From positions 7,501 to 71,500 of the forward strand of contig JAWQEG010003788.1 in assembly GCA_033782935.1 (NCBI GenBank): 64,000 bases of DNA, read 5' to 3'. Shown here piece after piece: positions 11,237 to 21,871 of this stretch. Below the pieces are notes generated by a model that saw only the letters and a program-made list of their open reading frames with translations, made no database searches and had not been told where the DNA came from. Both the position numbers and the translations under genes were made by a program. The first letter of the stretch is position 1. Each line of letters starts with the position of its first letter. The stretch comes from Petrolisthes cinctipes. Lineage: Eukaryota > Arthropoda > Malacostraca > Decapoda > Porcellanidae.

Positions 11237-13603
11237 CCTACTCGTGCCCTTTGTGCTGCCTCAGGATGTACCGTGCGGGTCTCGCCTGACGGACACCTGC
11301 ACTGTTCTCCTCACGCACCCTGCTTCACTCCCTTGGGTTACGACCCTTTGGCGTGTGGTGTGTGCCGCCCCTGGGCTGAGTTGTGTCGGGTTACCTCCCC
11401 TTCTGCCCGCTCCAAACTCCCTGCCCTTGCTTCTCTTCGTATGGCGTGGACGAGAGCTAGGAGAATGGCCCACAAACGAGACGGTTCTTCTTTGGCGTGG
11501 GTGGACCCGATTTTGGGAGCGGACCTGGGTTTATTCAGGACCCGTTACCCTTCTTCCTGTCTCTCGGAGTCTCAGGGGCTAGAACCTCCTGAGGCCCGAG
11601 AGATTGAGCCTGCTTCCCTAGACGGTACTACGACTCCTTCTCGGGGCTTATCCCCCCGGGAAGCGAGCGAGTCTGTCGCGCTGGTTCCCCCGACTGCCTC
11701 ACCGGTACAAGGGCCCAGCAGGGAACCCCCAGCTTCGCCTCCTGCTAGAGCTGGCTCCTCAGGCCTCTCTAGAGGACGCAAGCGTTCGGCTAAAAGGTCC
11801 CGCCACTCCAGGAAGTCCCGTGCTCGTCGCCGTTCTCCTTCCTCCTCGTCTTCGTCGTCCTCTTCCTCTTCTTCGTCGTCGGGGAGCTCTCCTTCGCCCG
11901 CCCGCAATTCCCGCAGGGGTAAGCGGGGGGGGGACAGCCCCTCGTCGAGGAAGATAGTTAAAATCTTCCACACCCTTATTCCTCACGCTTTTCCTGGGGC
12001 TTCCGTCGCGCAACCTCAGGCTGTCGCTACGGAACCCGCTCCTGTTCCCCCGCCTCCCGCTGCTGCTCCCGTCGAGGGCTCGAGTCCTCCCGGGGATGTG
12101 GGAGTCCTTTTCGTGCCTCCCGTTTCCCCAGGGCTCGAGTCTCCGTCGGGGGACGTAGCTGAGGAGTTGGTTACCTCCGCACCCCCGTCCCCGTCACCCC
12201 CTCCTTCAGGAGACGGATACCTTCCCTACTCTTGGTCTCTCCTTCCTCCTGCTTGGACCCACTCTTCGGAGGAGGGCAGACTGGTGGCCTGGTCTCCGGA
12301 CACAGCTCAACCAGACGTGTGGATACGGAGGGATGACGTCGTGGTGAAGTGGGGGGCGGATGAGAAGGGCGAGGCTATTCCCTTCTACAAGGTCCGTCCT
12401 ATCTCAGCGCCCTTACCCACTTCAGCTAGGGTGTCCTCTGCGGCTACCCTGGACGCGATGGGTTTCCTGGTGGAGTACAGCCAGCTACACTTGTCCGGGG
12501 CTTGGAGGATTGACCGCTCACACGGTAACACGGCTCTCCTCCTTTCCCCGGACGCGTACTTCCCGGGGGATAAGGGTGAAGGGGACCTGGATATTCCAGC
12601 CCTTCTCCTTAAGTCCCTGGACCACCAGAGGAACAACGCGCCCAGGAAGCCCCCTCCTCCGTCTTTCCCCGTCATCCTCCCTCATTCCCGGGCTCCCCCG
12701 GGCTTGAGGGAGTGCCTGTGGAAGACGGAGAAGGAGCCCCCGGTCCCCTATCAGCTGAAGGAGCCCGATGGTAAATTGAGGCAGGCGGAGTCTGCTACCC
12801 GTCTGGAGCTGGCCCACACCATCTCCACGGGAGCAGCCGCCTCTTTGATTAGGGACTGCCTCAACGCCCTAACAAACTCCTACCACGAGATGTCGGGTGT
12901 ACAGCTAGCGTGAGTACCTTTCTCGTGTATCATGTTTGTAGGGATGCTGGGTGAAGGGTCTCCCTGTTACTCCCGGGTACTTATCCCCGGGTTCGCTCGG
13001 TTCTTTCTTTGTTTACCCCTTACAGTGACACCCTCTCTTCCATGGCCACCGTGATGGAGGGCGTGGCGGCAATGGCTACCCACTTCATGCGGGAGGAGGC
13101 GAAGGCGTTCGCCGAGGCGAGACTGGCAGCCCGCCAAGCGGCAGCTAAATCTGCGCCAGAAATGGCACAGAGGGGAGTGGTACGAGCTGTCCCCTTGTCC
13201 CCCGCCCTCTTTGACCAACCGGCGACAGACACGATCTTCGCCTCCCTCCCAACGGTAATTAATTTACCAAAACCTTCCACCTCCAAGTAAGTACCTCTCG
13301 TGTTCGTCTTACCCGAGTTGTCACGGGGTGAATTGAAAGGATTTTTCGGGTCTATTTTGGGTCCTAATCGTTCTGTTTGTCCGTAGGCCACGTGCCCCAC
13401 AGCCAGCCAGACCAGCCTACCAGCCCCGGAGGCCCTCCCAGCCCTCCAGGCTACCGAGGCCCTCCTATCCCACTCCCCCGAGAGCACACAACAGGCCCTC
13501 CCAGAGGGGCCAGCAGCCTTTTCGAGGAAGGGGACAGGTCGCCAAGCCCTTCGCGAAGCCCAAGTCCTTCAACCACCCCTCCCAGAAGGACCGCGCCACT
13601 TGA
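11237..13603 (+). CDS. DIRS gag-like protein, three exons
   Basis: Nucleocapsid-like protein of the element. I read exons 11237-12909, 13026-13286 and 13387-13603 (TGA). The first exon has a Cys/His cluster (CAASGC, GHLHC, CGVCRPWAELC) typical of DIRS gag N termini. An ATG at 11441 in the same frame is an alternative start. A long Arg/Ser-rich stretch follows (about 11765-11900, poly-Ser), then Pro-rich linkers and a conserved-looking globular part (SGAWRIDRSHGNTALLLSPD). The last exon is Pro/Arg/Gln-rich and basic, consistent with RNA binding. The two introns (116 and 100 bp) have GTGAGT and GTAAGT donors and TACAG and GTAG acceptors, and removing them keeps one frame. The 3-prime part overlaps the RT frame. 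The true 5-prime end is uncertain. Confidence 0.72.
12910..13025 (+). other. Probable intron 1 within DIRS gag
   Basis: GTGAGT donor after CAGCTAGC and CCCTTACAG acceptor. Joining them changes a frame that stops at once (TGA) into a continuous one that reads on as ADTLSSMATVMEGV. The flanking exons are GC-rich and the intron is T-richer. Confidence 0.7.
13287..13386 (+). other. Probable intron 2 within DIRS gag
   Basis: GTAAGT donor after CTCCAA and TTTGTCCGTAG acceptor. Splicing restores the gag frame into the basic tail. A second possible acceptor (CCCCACAG ending at 13402) would instead join gag to the RT frame. Confidence 0.68.
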
Positions 13604-15691
13604 GGGTCCCACTCTGGGCTGCCTCACAGGGTGGTCAGCAGCCTGGCCCACCCACGGCTGGGCAGCAAGGATAATTCGCCAGGGCCTGTCATGGCCCTGG
13701 ATTACTGTTCCGGTGAGTAACTGTCATCCTTACTGTCTGACATATGAATTATGCCTAATCCCGTCCTTGGGCTACCGTTAGGTCAAAATCAGATTTTCCC
13801 TTGCGGTCAAAATCTCTGCCTCTCCTGTCATTCTCCCCCCAACCACCCCGGGTCCCTCGGGCCCCGGGGGATTAGGATTAACGGTACTCTCACTGACACC
13901 TGTCTTCTCCCGTTACAGCCACTACGTCTACCTCCTGCCTCAACCAAAGTGTCACTTTCGGTCGTCCCGCATGTGCGGGAAATGCGGGAAAAAGGGGTAG
14001 TGGAGCGGGCGACGGGAAGGGTCTTTCTTTCTCGTTTATTCACGGTCCCCAAAAAGGATCAGGGAAAAACGAGATTGGTGATGGACCTGAGCAAGCTAAA
14101 CAAATTCGTGAAAACTTTACATTTCAGGATGGTTTCGGTTGCTCAGGTCCGCACAGTTCTGAGGAAGGGAGACTGGTTAGCATCCCTGGATCTCAAGGAT
14201 GCTTACTGGCACGTCCCGATCCACCCCAGGTTTCGCCGCTTTCTGGCCTTCCAGGTGGGGACCGAGACGTTCCAGTTTACCAGGCTCCCTTTCGGTCTTT
14301 CTCTAGCTCCGCGAGTCTTCACAAAACTCGTGAGGGTGGTGGCATCCCGTCTGGCAGAGGCGGGTGTCCCCACCCTCATGTACCTGGACGATTGGTTGCT
14401 TCACGCCCCTTCCAAGGAGCAGGTAGCAAACAACGTCCGGGTAGCGAGGGGAGTGCTAGAGGAAATGGGGTTTCTGTTGAACATCCCCAAGTCCTCTCTC
14501 ACCCCCACTCGCAAGCTGTGTTGGCTAGGAATAGAGTGGGACTCTCTTTCGGCCACCCTCTCTCTCGCTCCAGACAACGCCCGCCGGACCCTCCGCCACG
14601 TCCGCCGGGCGCATTTTTCCCGTACTTTCTCTCGCCGCCAGTGGGAATCATTGATCGGGTCCCTAAATTTCGCGGCCCCTGCAATGCCCCTGGGACGACT
14701 GAAACACAGGAGGCTGACGCGGGAGGTAAACCTCCACCTGTCCCCCACACACAGGGACCTTCCCAGGCAAGTGTCCCCCTCTCTCCACCGCCTCCTTCGC
14801 CCCTGGCTACGTCCCGGTGCCCTGCGTCAGCGGGTCCCCTGGGTGTTCCCTCCCCCGGGGATTACGGTGGCGACAGACGCATCGGACGTAGGCTGGGGAT
14901 ACCAGTCTTGCCTGGGACATCAACGGTGCGGGGGATGGAAGGAAGGGGAAAGGCTACTGCACATCAACGCCCGGGAGTTGATGGTAGCGAAGGAATGGCT
15001 CAACAGACACCCTCAGTTTGCCAGGATAGGCGTCCGCTTCGATATGGACAACGTTGCGGCCGTGCAGTGCCTACAGAAACAGGGCACCGTACGGTCGGAA
15101 ATTCTCCTGTCCCTGTCAGAACAGATTTTCGCAATAGCGGCCAAGAGGGACATTCACCTCTCGGCCCGCTACGTGCCAGGGCGGGAGAACGATTGGGCGG
15201 ACGCCCTATCCAGGTTCAGGGGGACGTCAGTCGAGTGGCAACTGCGTCCCCTTGTGTTCGAGTCTCTCTGCCTTCGCTACGGGACACCGGAGGTGGACCT
15301 ATTCGCCTCCCCATCCACGGCCCTACTCCCTCTGTTCCTGACTTTCTCATCCAGAACAGAGGCGGGAGGCCCGGACGCCTTCACGGAGGACTGGAACAGG
15401 TGGGGTCATCTCTACCTCTTCCCACCCCCAGCCACTTCAGTCCTCCTGAAGGCGATCCTCAAGCTGCGCACTTTCAGGGGGAGGGTTCTCCTCATAGCCC
15501 CCCGCTGGCCAGCACAGCCGTGGTTCGGAGAGTTGTCCCGGTGGTGCCCGCACCCCCTTCAGTTGGGATCGGCGTGCCTCTCCAGCACCCTGTCTGCACC
15601 ACTCCAAGCGTCACTGAAACTACACGCTTGGAGTTTCTACGGGGAGTCCTCAGCAAAAGGTTCACTAAGGAGACAGTGGACAAGATGTTGA
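13403..15691 (+). CDS. DIRS reverse transcriptase / RNase H polyprotein
   Basis: RNA- and DNA-templated DNA synthesis and RNA-strand removal for the element. The frame is open from about 13377 to a GTGAGT donor at 13713, then continues after the acceptor CGTTACAG (13911-13918) to a stop at 15691. The N-terminal part (GCLTGWSAAWPTHGW) matches the usual segment before DIRS RT. After the intron come RT blocks VPKKD, LVMDLSKLN, SLDLKDAYWHVPI, LPFGLSLAP and the catalytic YLDD at about 14380. RNase H follows with TDASDVGWG, INARELM, DMDN and a VPGRENDWADALSR end. The C-terminal DLFAS and LLIAPRWPAQPWF blocks are the region described as methylase-like in DIRS elements. No internal lesion is visible. 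The start is uncertain because the frame overlaps gag. Confidence 0.85.
13713..13918 (+). other. Probable intron 3 within DIRS RT
   Basis: GTGAGT donor follows ATTACTGTTCCG and a CCCGTTACAG acceptor precedes CCACTACGTC. Joining them gives ITVPPLRLPPAS and fuses the N-terminal RT segment to the RT core in one frame. Unspliced, the N-terminal segment is separated from the core by a frame change. Confidence 0.72.
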
Positions 15692-16679
15692 GGGCTCATC
15701 GTCAGTCTTCGGTGCGACAATACGAATCGTGCTGGAAAAGATTCCAGGACTTCTTGCGAAGACACCCCTCCAGGGTCATCTCGGAGGACACAGTCCTGGA
15801 ATTCCTCACGTGGCTCGCCGATTCCACCAACAGGGCCCCGGCGACGGTGCTTGCGCATCACGCAGCCCTGTCTGATCCCCTCCTCCTGGGTTTTAACATT
15901 AAGGTTTCGGAGAGGCCTCTCTCTCTCCTGAGGATGGGGATTCGGGCGGGGACCGCACCTCCGCACCTCACCGGGCCCAGGCACCCTCCTGGTCCCTTCA
16001 TCGTGTCCTTTCCTACCTGACCTTCGAGGGGGTCCCTCTGGAGGTTTGTCACCTCCTCCAGAAAGCTCTCTTCCTGCTCGCCTTAGCTACAGGTTACAGG
16101 GCTTCTCAGTTGGCAGCCCTGACCCGTCACACAGCCTTTTCTTCAGTAACCCCTAACCTTACTTTCTTAACCATTTCCCCCTCCCCTGCTTTTCTAGCTA
16201 AGAACGAGCAGGCTGACGACAGAATTGGCCCTCTCGCAGTACCCTCGTTCCTGAGGGATGGAAATTTCCACCCCCTCTGCCCAGTCCACGCCTTTGTTGC
16301 ATACGTGGAGGCGACGAGAGGGGCTTCTCCGGACCACCTCTTCTACAACTCTAGGTCCGGTAACCCTCTCTTCCCTAGGTCAATCGCTCGCCTTCTCTGC
16401 CGAGTGATAGAGAACGGGGATCCCGGACACGCCCCGAGGGCTCACAGCGTTAGGGGCGTGGCCGCCTCCCTCGCCTTCCTCAGGACTCACTCGGTGGAGA
16501 GGGTCAGGGATTTAGGGGGCTGGGCGTCCACTTCTTCCTTCAGGACGAGGTACCTGTTCCACTCGCTCTCCCCTACCCCCTGTGTGGCTATGGGTACTCC
16601 ACCTCCTATTCCCCAGGGTCCCCGCGGGAGACACATGGGGGGGAGGGGCCGCCCGAAGAGAAAAGGTCGGGTGATTTAA
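15600..16679 (+). pseudogene. DIRS tyrosine recombinase, one frameshift
   Basis: Site-specific recombinase that would insert the circular DNA intermediate. The N-terminal core-binding part (SSVRQYESCWKRFQDFLRR, then VLEFLTWLADS) is in one frame up to about 15945. The catalytic part is in another frame from about 15950 (PSWSLHRVLSYL) to the stop at 16679. Catalytic residues are visible: Arg in LATGYRASQLAALT, the His-Ser-Val-Arg box near 16443 and Tyr in FRTRYLF near 16550. A shift of reading frame near 15935-15975 is required, so this copy is probably inactive unless recoding or a sequence error is involved. The N-terminal end overlaps the RT frame, as usual in DIRS. Confidence 0.78.
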
Positions 16680-17277
16680 GTCCCGTCACATCATCCCAGA
16701 CCTCATCCACATCTTGTACAGCTTCATACTCATCCCCATTCTTCACGTGTACATATGGTGAAAGAGAATATATAATAAATTACATTGTTACGGAATTCTT
16801 GTGTATTCATTTTCCAAACAATTATTAACTAAGATGAGTGACAGGAGATATTATTACACAGGATATCTGGATCCTAGTGTCCTCCTTCATCCCCTCGGGA
16901 TTACATTACCTGAGCGAGGGCCATAGCCCTAACTCAGAAGACTTGAATAAGGGGGGGGGGGGGGGATGGGGGGGGAAGGAAAGGGGGGGGGGGGGAGTAT
17001 CCATGGGAACCTCCCCCCTCCTCTCCTAGACCCGAACCCTTGAGTCTACCTATAAAGACTTTATGTGTAACAATTCTGGTCTATAACAGAATGGTCTACG
17101 GTTTTATGGTATACGCTACTTCTCCCCCACCACGGCTTTTCACCTAGCCAGTGTCGGGAGGGGCGTTAGCTGCTGCCTCACCGGGCTCGGTTACCTTTCC
17201 TGCCCTCCGCTCTCAACCACTCTTAACTAGCACGTGATTGCCTCCACCTCACCTCCCACCTACCGCATCGCATGCTT
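16680..17277 (+). other. DIRS 3-prime noncoding region
   Basis: After the recombinase stop there are G-runs at 16951-16998 and AATAAA near 16774 that could serve as a polyadenylation signal. No coding sequence. It ends at the internal complementary region. Confidence 0.55.
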
Positions 17278-17381
17278 AGCAACCAGCTGTACTGGTTTCA
17301 CTATACCAATAATAGTGCATTTGTCGCGGCTTCTAGCCGCTTAAATTGTATTTATTGGTTTGTGAAACCAGTACAGCTTTT
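17278..17381 (+). repeat. DIRS internal complementary region
   Basis: The first 35 nt (AGCAACCAGCTGTACTGGTT to CACTATACCAATA) are the reverse complement of the left end. The next 68 nt (from TAGTGCATTTGTCG) are the reverse complement of the right end from 17691 inward. The two halves meet near 17312, marking both termini. In the DIRS model this region templates joining of the ends into a circle. Confidence 0.9.
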
Positions 17382-17431
17382 ACTGTCCCACCCACCTCCC
17401 GATGCGGCAGACACTCACTTCTTTCTCATTT

Positions 17432-17691
17432 GAGTGGACGAGCGGTATTCAGCGGAGGAGGGGCTTAATACCTCACCTCACCACCTCCAGGTGGCTCCAC
17501 TATCAGTACAGCGCCAGATTTGAATTTTTATTTACTTCTGATGAACGTCACGGAATTGACCCTTCCAACCCAGATTATGCCTACACGGGGCCTGGGCTTG
17601 TGAAGGGGCATATTCTATAGCAACCAGCTGTACTGGTTTCACAAACCAATAAATACAATTTAAGCGGCTAGAAGCCGCGACAAATGCACTA
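17432..17691 (-). repeat. DIRS right inverted terminal repeat with 3-prime extension
   Basis: 17432-17654 is the inverse of the left repeat. 17655-17691 adds AATTTAAGCGGCTAGAAGCC and the sequence up to GCACTA, present elsewhere only in the internal complementary region. An internal GCGGCTAGAAGCCGC palindrome may form a small hairpin. Confidence 0.9.
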
Positions 17692-18180
17692 ATATAACAC
17701 GGACATGATATTATAAACAGAAACCTATATAGCTCAATAACATATAAAGAACTCTTATATGATCACAAGCAAAACATATATCATAAACAAAAGTCCATAA
17801 CTATACCATAAGGAAAAGAATCATAATATCATCAACAGTAACCACTACATATGTTATAAGAAAGCAACATATACTATAAAGAATATCTTATATATAATTA
17901 TAAAGTAACAAAATCCCATGTATCACAACCCTCAAAACCCTATACATAATAATAGAACATACTGGTGGTTTTGGGTGTGTGTTTGCCTTCACTACATTCA
18001 TGAAATTATACACTGCAATGGAAAACTTCATAATATTTTTTTTTTTCTCCGAAATTTATGTCATCCATGTTTTTTTTTTTTTTTTTTCTTCGGGTTGACA
18101 TTTGGCCCCTGATGCTAACATTTTTTGAAATGTTTGAGAGAATGTTTTGAAGAAAGTCCGAAATGATGAGAATGTTTGTT
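17692..18180. other. AT-rich intergenic stretch
   Basis: No gene. Repeated ATATCATAAAC-like phrases (17705-17900) give weak internal repetition. T runs lie at 18037-18047 and 18071-18087. Confidence 0.4.
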
Positions 18181-18196
18181 GTTGAATGTGACTGAG

Positions 18197-18360
18197 CTAC
18201 ACACACTCACACACACACACACAAACACACAAGAGCATAAGCATAGGCACACACACACACACACACATGCATACACAAGAGCATATGCATAGGCGCTCAC
18301 ACAAACACATACACACACACACACACACAGACACACATACACGCACACCCTCACACAAAC
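18197..18360. repeat. CA microsatellite with GCATAGGC phrases
   Basis: CA runs are interrupted by CAAGAGCATAAGCATAGGC and CAAGAGCATATGCATAGGC, making a short higher-order repeat of about 60 bp. Confidence 0.9.
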
Positions 18361-18428
18361 AAACAGAACTGGAAAAGTTTGTAATTAAAGTTTTCTCTCA
18401 GTATTTACGTGTGTATGTTATGCTGCCC

Positions 18429-18586
<158 letters not shown>

Positions 18587-18679
18587 TAATGGGAAATACT
18601 ATACGAAGTGAATTTCTCTATTTCCTCGAATCAACCTTTCCATCGATCACATCTCGTAAAGCTCAGCATCTCAGATCGT

Positions 18680-19046
18680 TATATAATATGTAGATAGATT
18701 GATGGATTAATAGTGAGATAGCTAGATAGAGAGGCGAATGGATTGCTGAAATGAAAAGTATATCGATGAATTGACTGATAAAAGGATGGATGGGTAGATA
18801 GATGGTTTGGTATACATATGGATGGATACATAGAGAAATAGATAGGTAAGCAGATTCACGGATAAATAGAGAGATAAACAGAAACAGATGGATAGGCAGA
18901 TACATTGATAGATAGACAGATAAACAGATTGATTGATTGATTGATTGATAGATTGATAGACAAACAAAGACATATATAAGAAGTAAAGTAGATAGAAAGA
19001 ATGAGACAATAATACCTCAAGACAAACAAAGGCAATATCAATCAAA

Positions 19047-19127
<81 letters not shown>

Positions 19128-19130
19128 TTC
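18680..19130. repeat. GATA/GATT tetranucleotide-rich DNA and (CT)n tract
   Basis: Degenerate GATA, GATG and GATT units occupy 18680-18960. An uninterrupted CT run lies at 19051-19125. The Tyr/Ile/Ser-rich reverse frames are artefacts. Confidence 0.85.
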
Positions 19131-19159
19131 TTACTTATCGTGTGTGTGTGTGTGTGTGT

Positions 19160-19560
19160 GGTTGCTGCTTCACCCTAACCCAACCACACCCCACATCTCT
19201 ATTGCCCCCAACCCCACCTCGGTCCACCCCCCAACCCCACCACACCCAATTCCCCCAATTCATCTTACCCCTTCCTCACGAAATTTAACGCCATTTCACC
19301 CCATCCCCACCCAACACGACACATCCTACCTCAACTGCCCCCAACCCCACCCCACCTCACCCCAACTAAACTCTTCCGCTCTCACCCCCATCTCAGTTCT
19401 CCTTCTCCACCCCACCACACCCAAACCTAACCCACTGAATCCCCTCCACTCCATCCTACCCCACCCCACCCTCCTTCCTCCACCCCACCACACCCAACCC
19501 CACTCAATCCCCTCCACTCCATCCTACCCCACCCACCTCCACCCCTCCTGCGCCTCATCA
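19160..19560. repeat. C-rich CCAACCCCACC minisatellite
   Basis: Degenerate units of CCCCAACCCCAC are interspersed with CCCCTCCACTCCATCCTACC. The latter occurs at about 19440 and 19508, giving a unit of about 65-70 bp. Open frames are Pro/His/Thr-rich by composition only. Confidence 0.8.
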
Positions 19561-19869
19561 CCAAATGGACGCAAGATAAATGATTCCTGCACTTTGGTCG
19601 GTGTTGCAAAATGTCCACCACTATTATTGTTATCCATCACTACCATCACCAACTATATCAACTACGGTACCTCCACCACCACCACTACCACAACCACCTC
19701 CTCTTCCTCCTCCCATTTTTGTTTCTTCTTATTCTTCTTCCTCCTCTTCCTCTCCTCTTCCATGCTACATGTTTCTTTTCTTTTCTACCAGCCTCGAATG
19801 ATCAGTTGGTCTATTGCTGTTTGAATGTCTTTTGTCTTCCTTTGTATTCCATCTCCATCTTTATCACCT

Positions 19870-20097
19870 CCACCGTCACCATCAACCACCACCACCACCA
19901 CTACTACCACCATCAGAAACCACTATCACCACCAACACACCCTGACAGCCAGTGACCACCACCACCACCACCATCAGAACCACTATCACCATCACACCCT
20001 GACAGCTAGTGACCACCACCACCACCACCACCATCAGAAACCACTATCACCATCACACCCTGACAGCCAGTGACCACCACCACCACCACCACCACCA
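19870..20097. repeat. CAC trinucleotide minisatellite, about 60 bp unit
   Basis: The unit is a (CAC)n run followed by ATCAGAAACCACTATCACCA and CACCCTGACAGCCAGTGAC, present about three and a half times. Confidence 0.88.
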
Positions 20098-20219
20098 ATA
20101 TTGTATTCAAATGAGTCCCTTGCATTTTCCACGGCAGTTCAAGCCTTTAGTTATTGTCTCCCTTGTGTATCATTGACGCTTGTGTTCCCAGTATCGTAGT
20201 TTGCATTTTAAGGAGGGTA

Positions 20220-20352
20220 ATTGATTATGAACGAATGGAAGGCTACTGATTCCTCCAAGTTATGCCAGGGAATAGACCAGAGCCTCTGTATACGGATTTG
20301 GGATCTGTTTTGGTAGCATACTTTGGAGGAATCTCTATAGGTTTCCATTATC
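20220..20352. mobile_element. GGAGGAATC hairpin element, family 1
   Basis: Left end GGAAGGCTACTGATTCCTCC then GTTATGCCAGGGAATAGA. Right end GATCTGTTTTGGTAGCAT then ACTTTGGAGGAATCTC. The two ends are inverted repeats of about 45 bp around a variable centre. It has no coding capacity. Confidence 0.65.
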
Positions 20353-20652
20353 ATAAATGCAATAATTAATTATTTTATTGTAAGAGTGTGTAGAGGACAA
20401 TATCATCAGTGTTGGCTCCTAGTATAAGTCGAGGTTGTGTTGTGTGTGGTGTGTGTGTGTGTGTTAAAAATAATCGGTGTGTAGATTAATAATGTGTGAT
20501 GTATTTAGGTGGGTGTGAGAAGGTGAAACATCTGTGTCTCTCTGTGTGCAGTATACTTTTGCATTTTCAGTAGAATAATTTACGTGTGAATATTTGGGTT
20601 TCTACACAAATATGTAAACTATGCGTATTTTTACGGTTAGCGCGCCCTTGCT

Positions 20653-20707
<55 letters not shown>

Positions 20708-20790
20708 GCGATAACTGTGTGTACGAAGAAGTACAGATGTGAATGACCGTGTTTGTGTATGTGTTTATGGGTACGTGTGAATGTGTATTT
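20353..20790. repeat. Intergenic DNA with (GT)n tract
   Basis: (GT)n at 20656-20703 (about 48 bp) and a short one at 20447-20464. No gene. Confidence 0.8.
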
Positions 20791-20793
20791 CTG

Positions 20794-21200
20794 GGGGCGC
20801 CGATGGTGTATTGGTTACCAAACTCGCCAAGCAAGCCAGAGATCCAGGGTTCGATTCCCGTGTCGGTAAGAATGGTTGGACAATTTTCCCAGCCCCCTAT
20901 GATCCTCCTGTTTACCAAGAAGTAGGTAGGCACACGGCTAAAAAAGGTCCCCATATATATTACGGCCGCCGGAATCGTAAGTAAAAATGAATGGGTACGG
21001 TGTGGTCGTCTGTCCAAAAGTGGGCGGAATCCAGCGGGCATCCGTCCTGGCTCATAATCCCTTCAAAACCAGCCTGTTTTCTACCGTCCGGCATACCTAC
21101 GTGCGTGATGGCCGGAATGTTGTGTTATGGGAGTGTCGTTCGGTAAGCCTCAGTCTCACACCAACACCGGTGATATACCTCATATATATAATAATACCTG
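20794..21200 (+). mobile_element. tRNA-derived SINE-like element
   Basis: GGGGGCGCCGATGGTGTATT at the start has an A-box-like TGGTGTATTGG. GGGTTCGATTCC at 20847-20858 is a canonical B box about 40 nt downstream. The head folds only loosely as a tRNA and lacks a convincing acceptor stem, so I do not call a tRNA gene. A body of about 330 nt with no coding frame follows, ending in an ATATATAATAATA-like tail. RNA polymerase III transcription is inferred from the boxes. Confidence 0.6.
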
Positions 21201-21685
21201 TTCACCAAAATCACAGCCACCTTAGATGATAAGTAATTTTGTACTGAATTTATTGAATTATACAAACAACAAGCTTGCCAATGGAAAATAAAATCCAAAG
21301 AGTATTGTGATAAAGGAAAAACTGTTAGTTCCTCGAGTGACGACATGTCAACCTTCAACAAAATGTGAGCCCGACTGAGGTTGGCCTGATGCGACAAGCC
21401 GGAATAGTGTGTGGGTGAATCTCTTTTTGGACGGACCGGAGTTGGGAAATGAGCAGGATCCTGCGGCACGTAATGTGTATGGAGGACTTTGAGGATTGCA
21501 ACCTTGTAGACTGGGGAAGATGTGTTGATGTAACAGACTGACTGACTGCCTTAATGACCTACTGAACATACATATGAGCCGATCGGCATAAAGCCTAACC
21601 AAAAAATTCTTCTTTCTTTTTTGTTTTTTTCTTCATCGTTTGTGTTATTGCATTATGGAGTCGTATGAGGTACTCTTTTGCTGGT
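21201..21685. other. Intergenic stretch
   Basis: No gene or repeat that I recognise. The reverse frame at 21125-21469 shows no known motif. Confidence 0.4.
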
Positions 21686-21831
21686 GAACTGGATGGCTAC
21701 AGATTCCTCCAAAGTAGGGTAGGAAACAAGACAACCACAAGAGATCTAATACCGATTTTTATAATGTCGTATTGTTTGGAGGAATCAGTAGCCCTCCCAT
21801 TTTTCAGTATAACAGTATTCCCTAAAATATA

Positions 21832-21869
<38 letters not shown>
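21686..21869. mobile_element. GGAGGAATC hairpin element, family 1, plus (GT)n
   Basis: Left end GATGGCTACAGATTCCTCCA then AGTAGGGTAGGAAACAAGA. Right end ATTGTTTGGAGGAATCAGTA then GCCCTCCC. A (GT)n run at 21834-21868 follows directly. Confidence 0.65.

Positions 21870-21871
<2 letters not shown>

Larger units (their letters stand above)
10220..17691 (+). mobile_element. DIRS1-like tyrosine-recombinase retrotransposon, nearly complete
   Basis: About 7.5 kb bounded by inverted terminal repeats (10220-10441 and 17432-17654). The right end extends about 37 nt further to 17691. An internal complementary region at 17278-17381 is the fused complement of both ends. Inside, on the plus strand, are a gag-like frame, an RT/RNase H frame and a tyrosine recombinase frame. 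There is no integrase, protease or LTR. This set is the definition of DIRS elements, which replicate through a circular intermediate resolved by the recombinase. Coding regions have high GC and few lesions, suggesting a young copy. GT-AG introns interrupt gag and RT. Confidence 0.92.

Noticed and set aside
11572..14750. Multiple 60-130 codon frames on the minus strand in the DIRS element
   Set aside because: High GC content and sense coding constraint leave antisense frames open. None shows a domain.
14392..15590. Upstream 400 codons of the plus-strand frame that ends at 16020
   Set aside because: This part overlaps the RT/RNase H frame and is Pro/Gly-rich without motifs. Only the last 130 codons match a recombinase.
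16951..16998. G-quadruplex as a functional DIRS element
   Set aside because: G runs are present, but low-complexity G tracts also occur at 54117 and there is no sign of a conserved role.
20794..20870. tRNA gene
   Set aside because: Good B box, but no convincing acceptor and anticodon stems, and a repeat body continues downstream. Called SINE-like instead.
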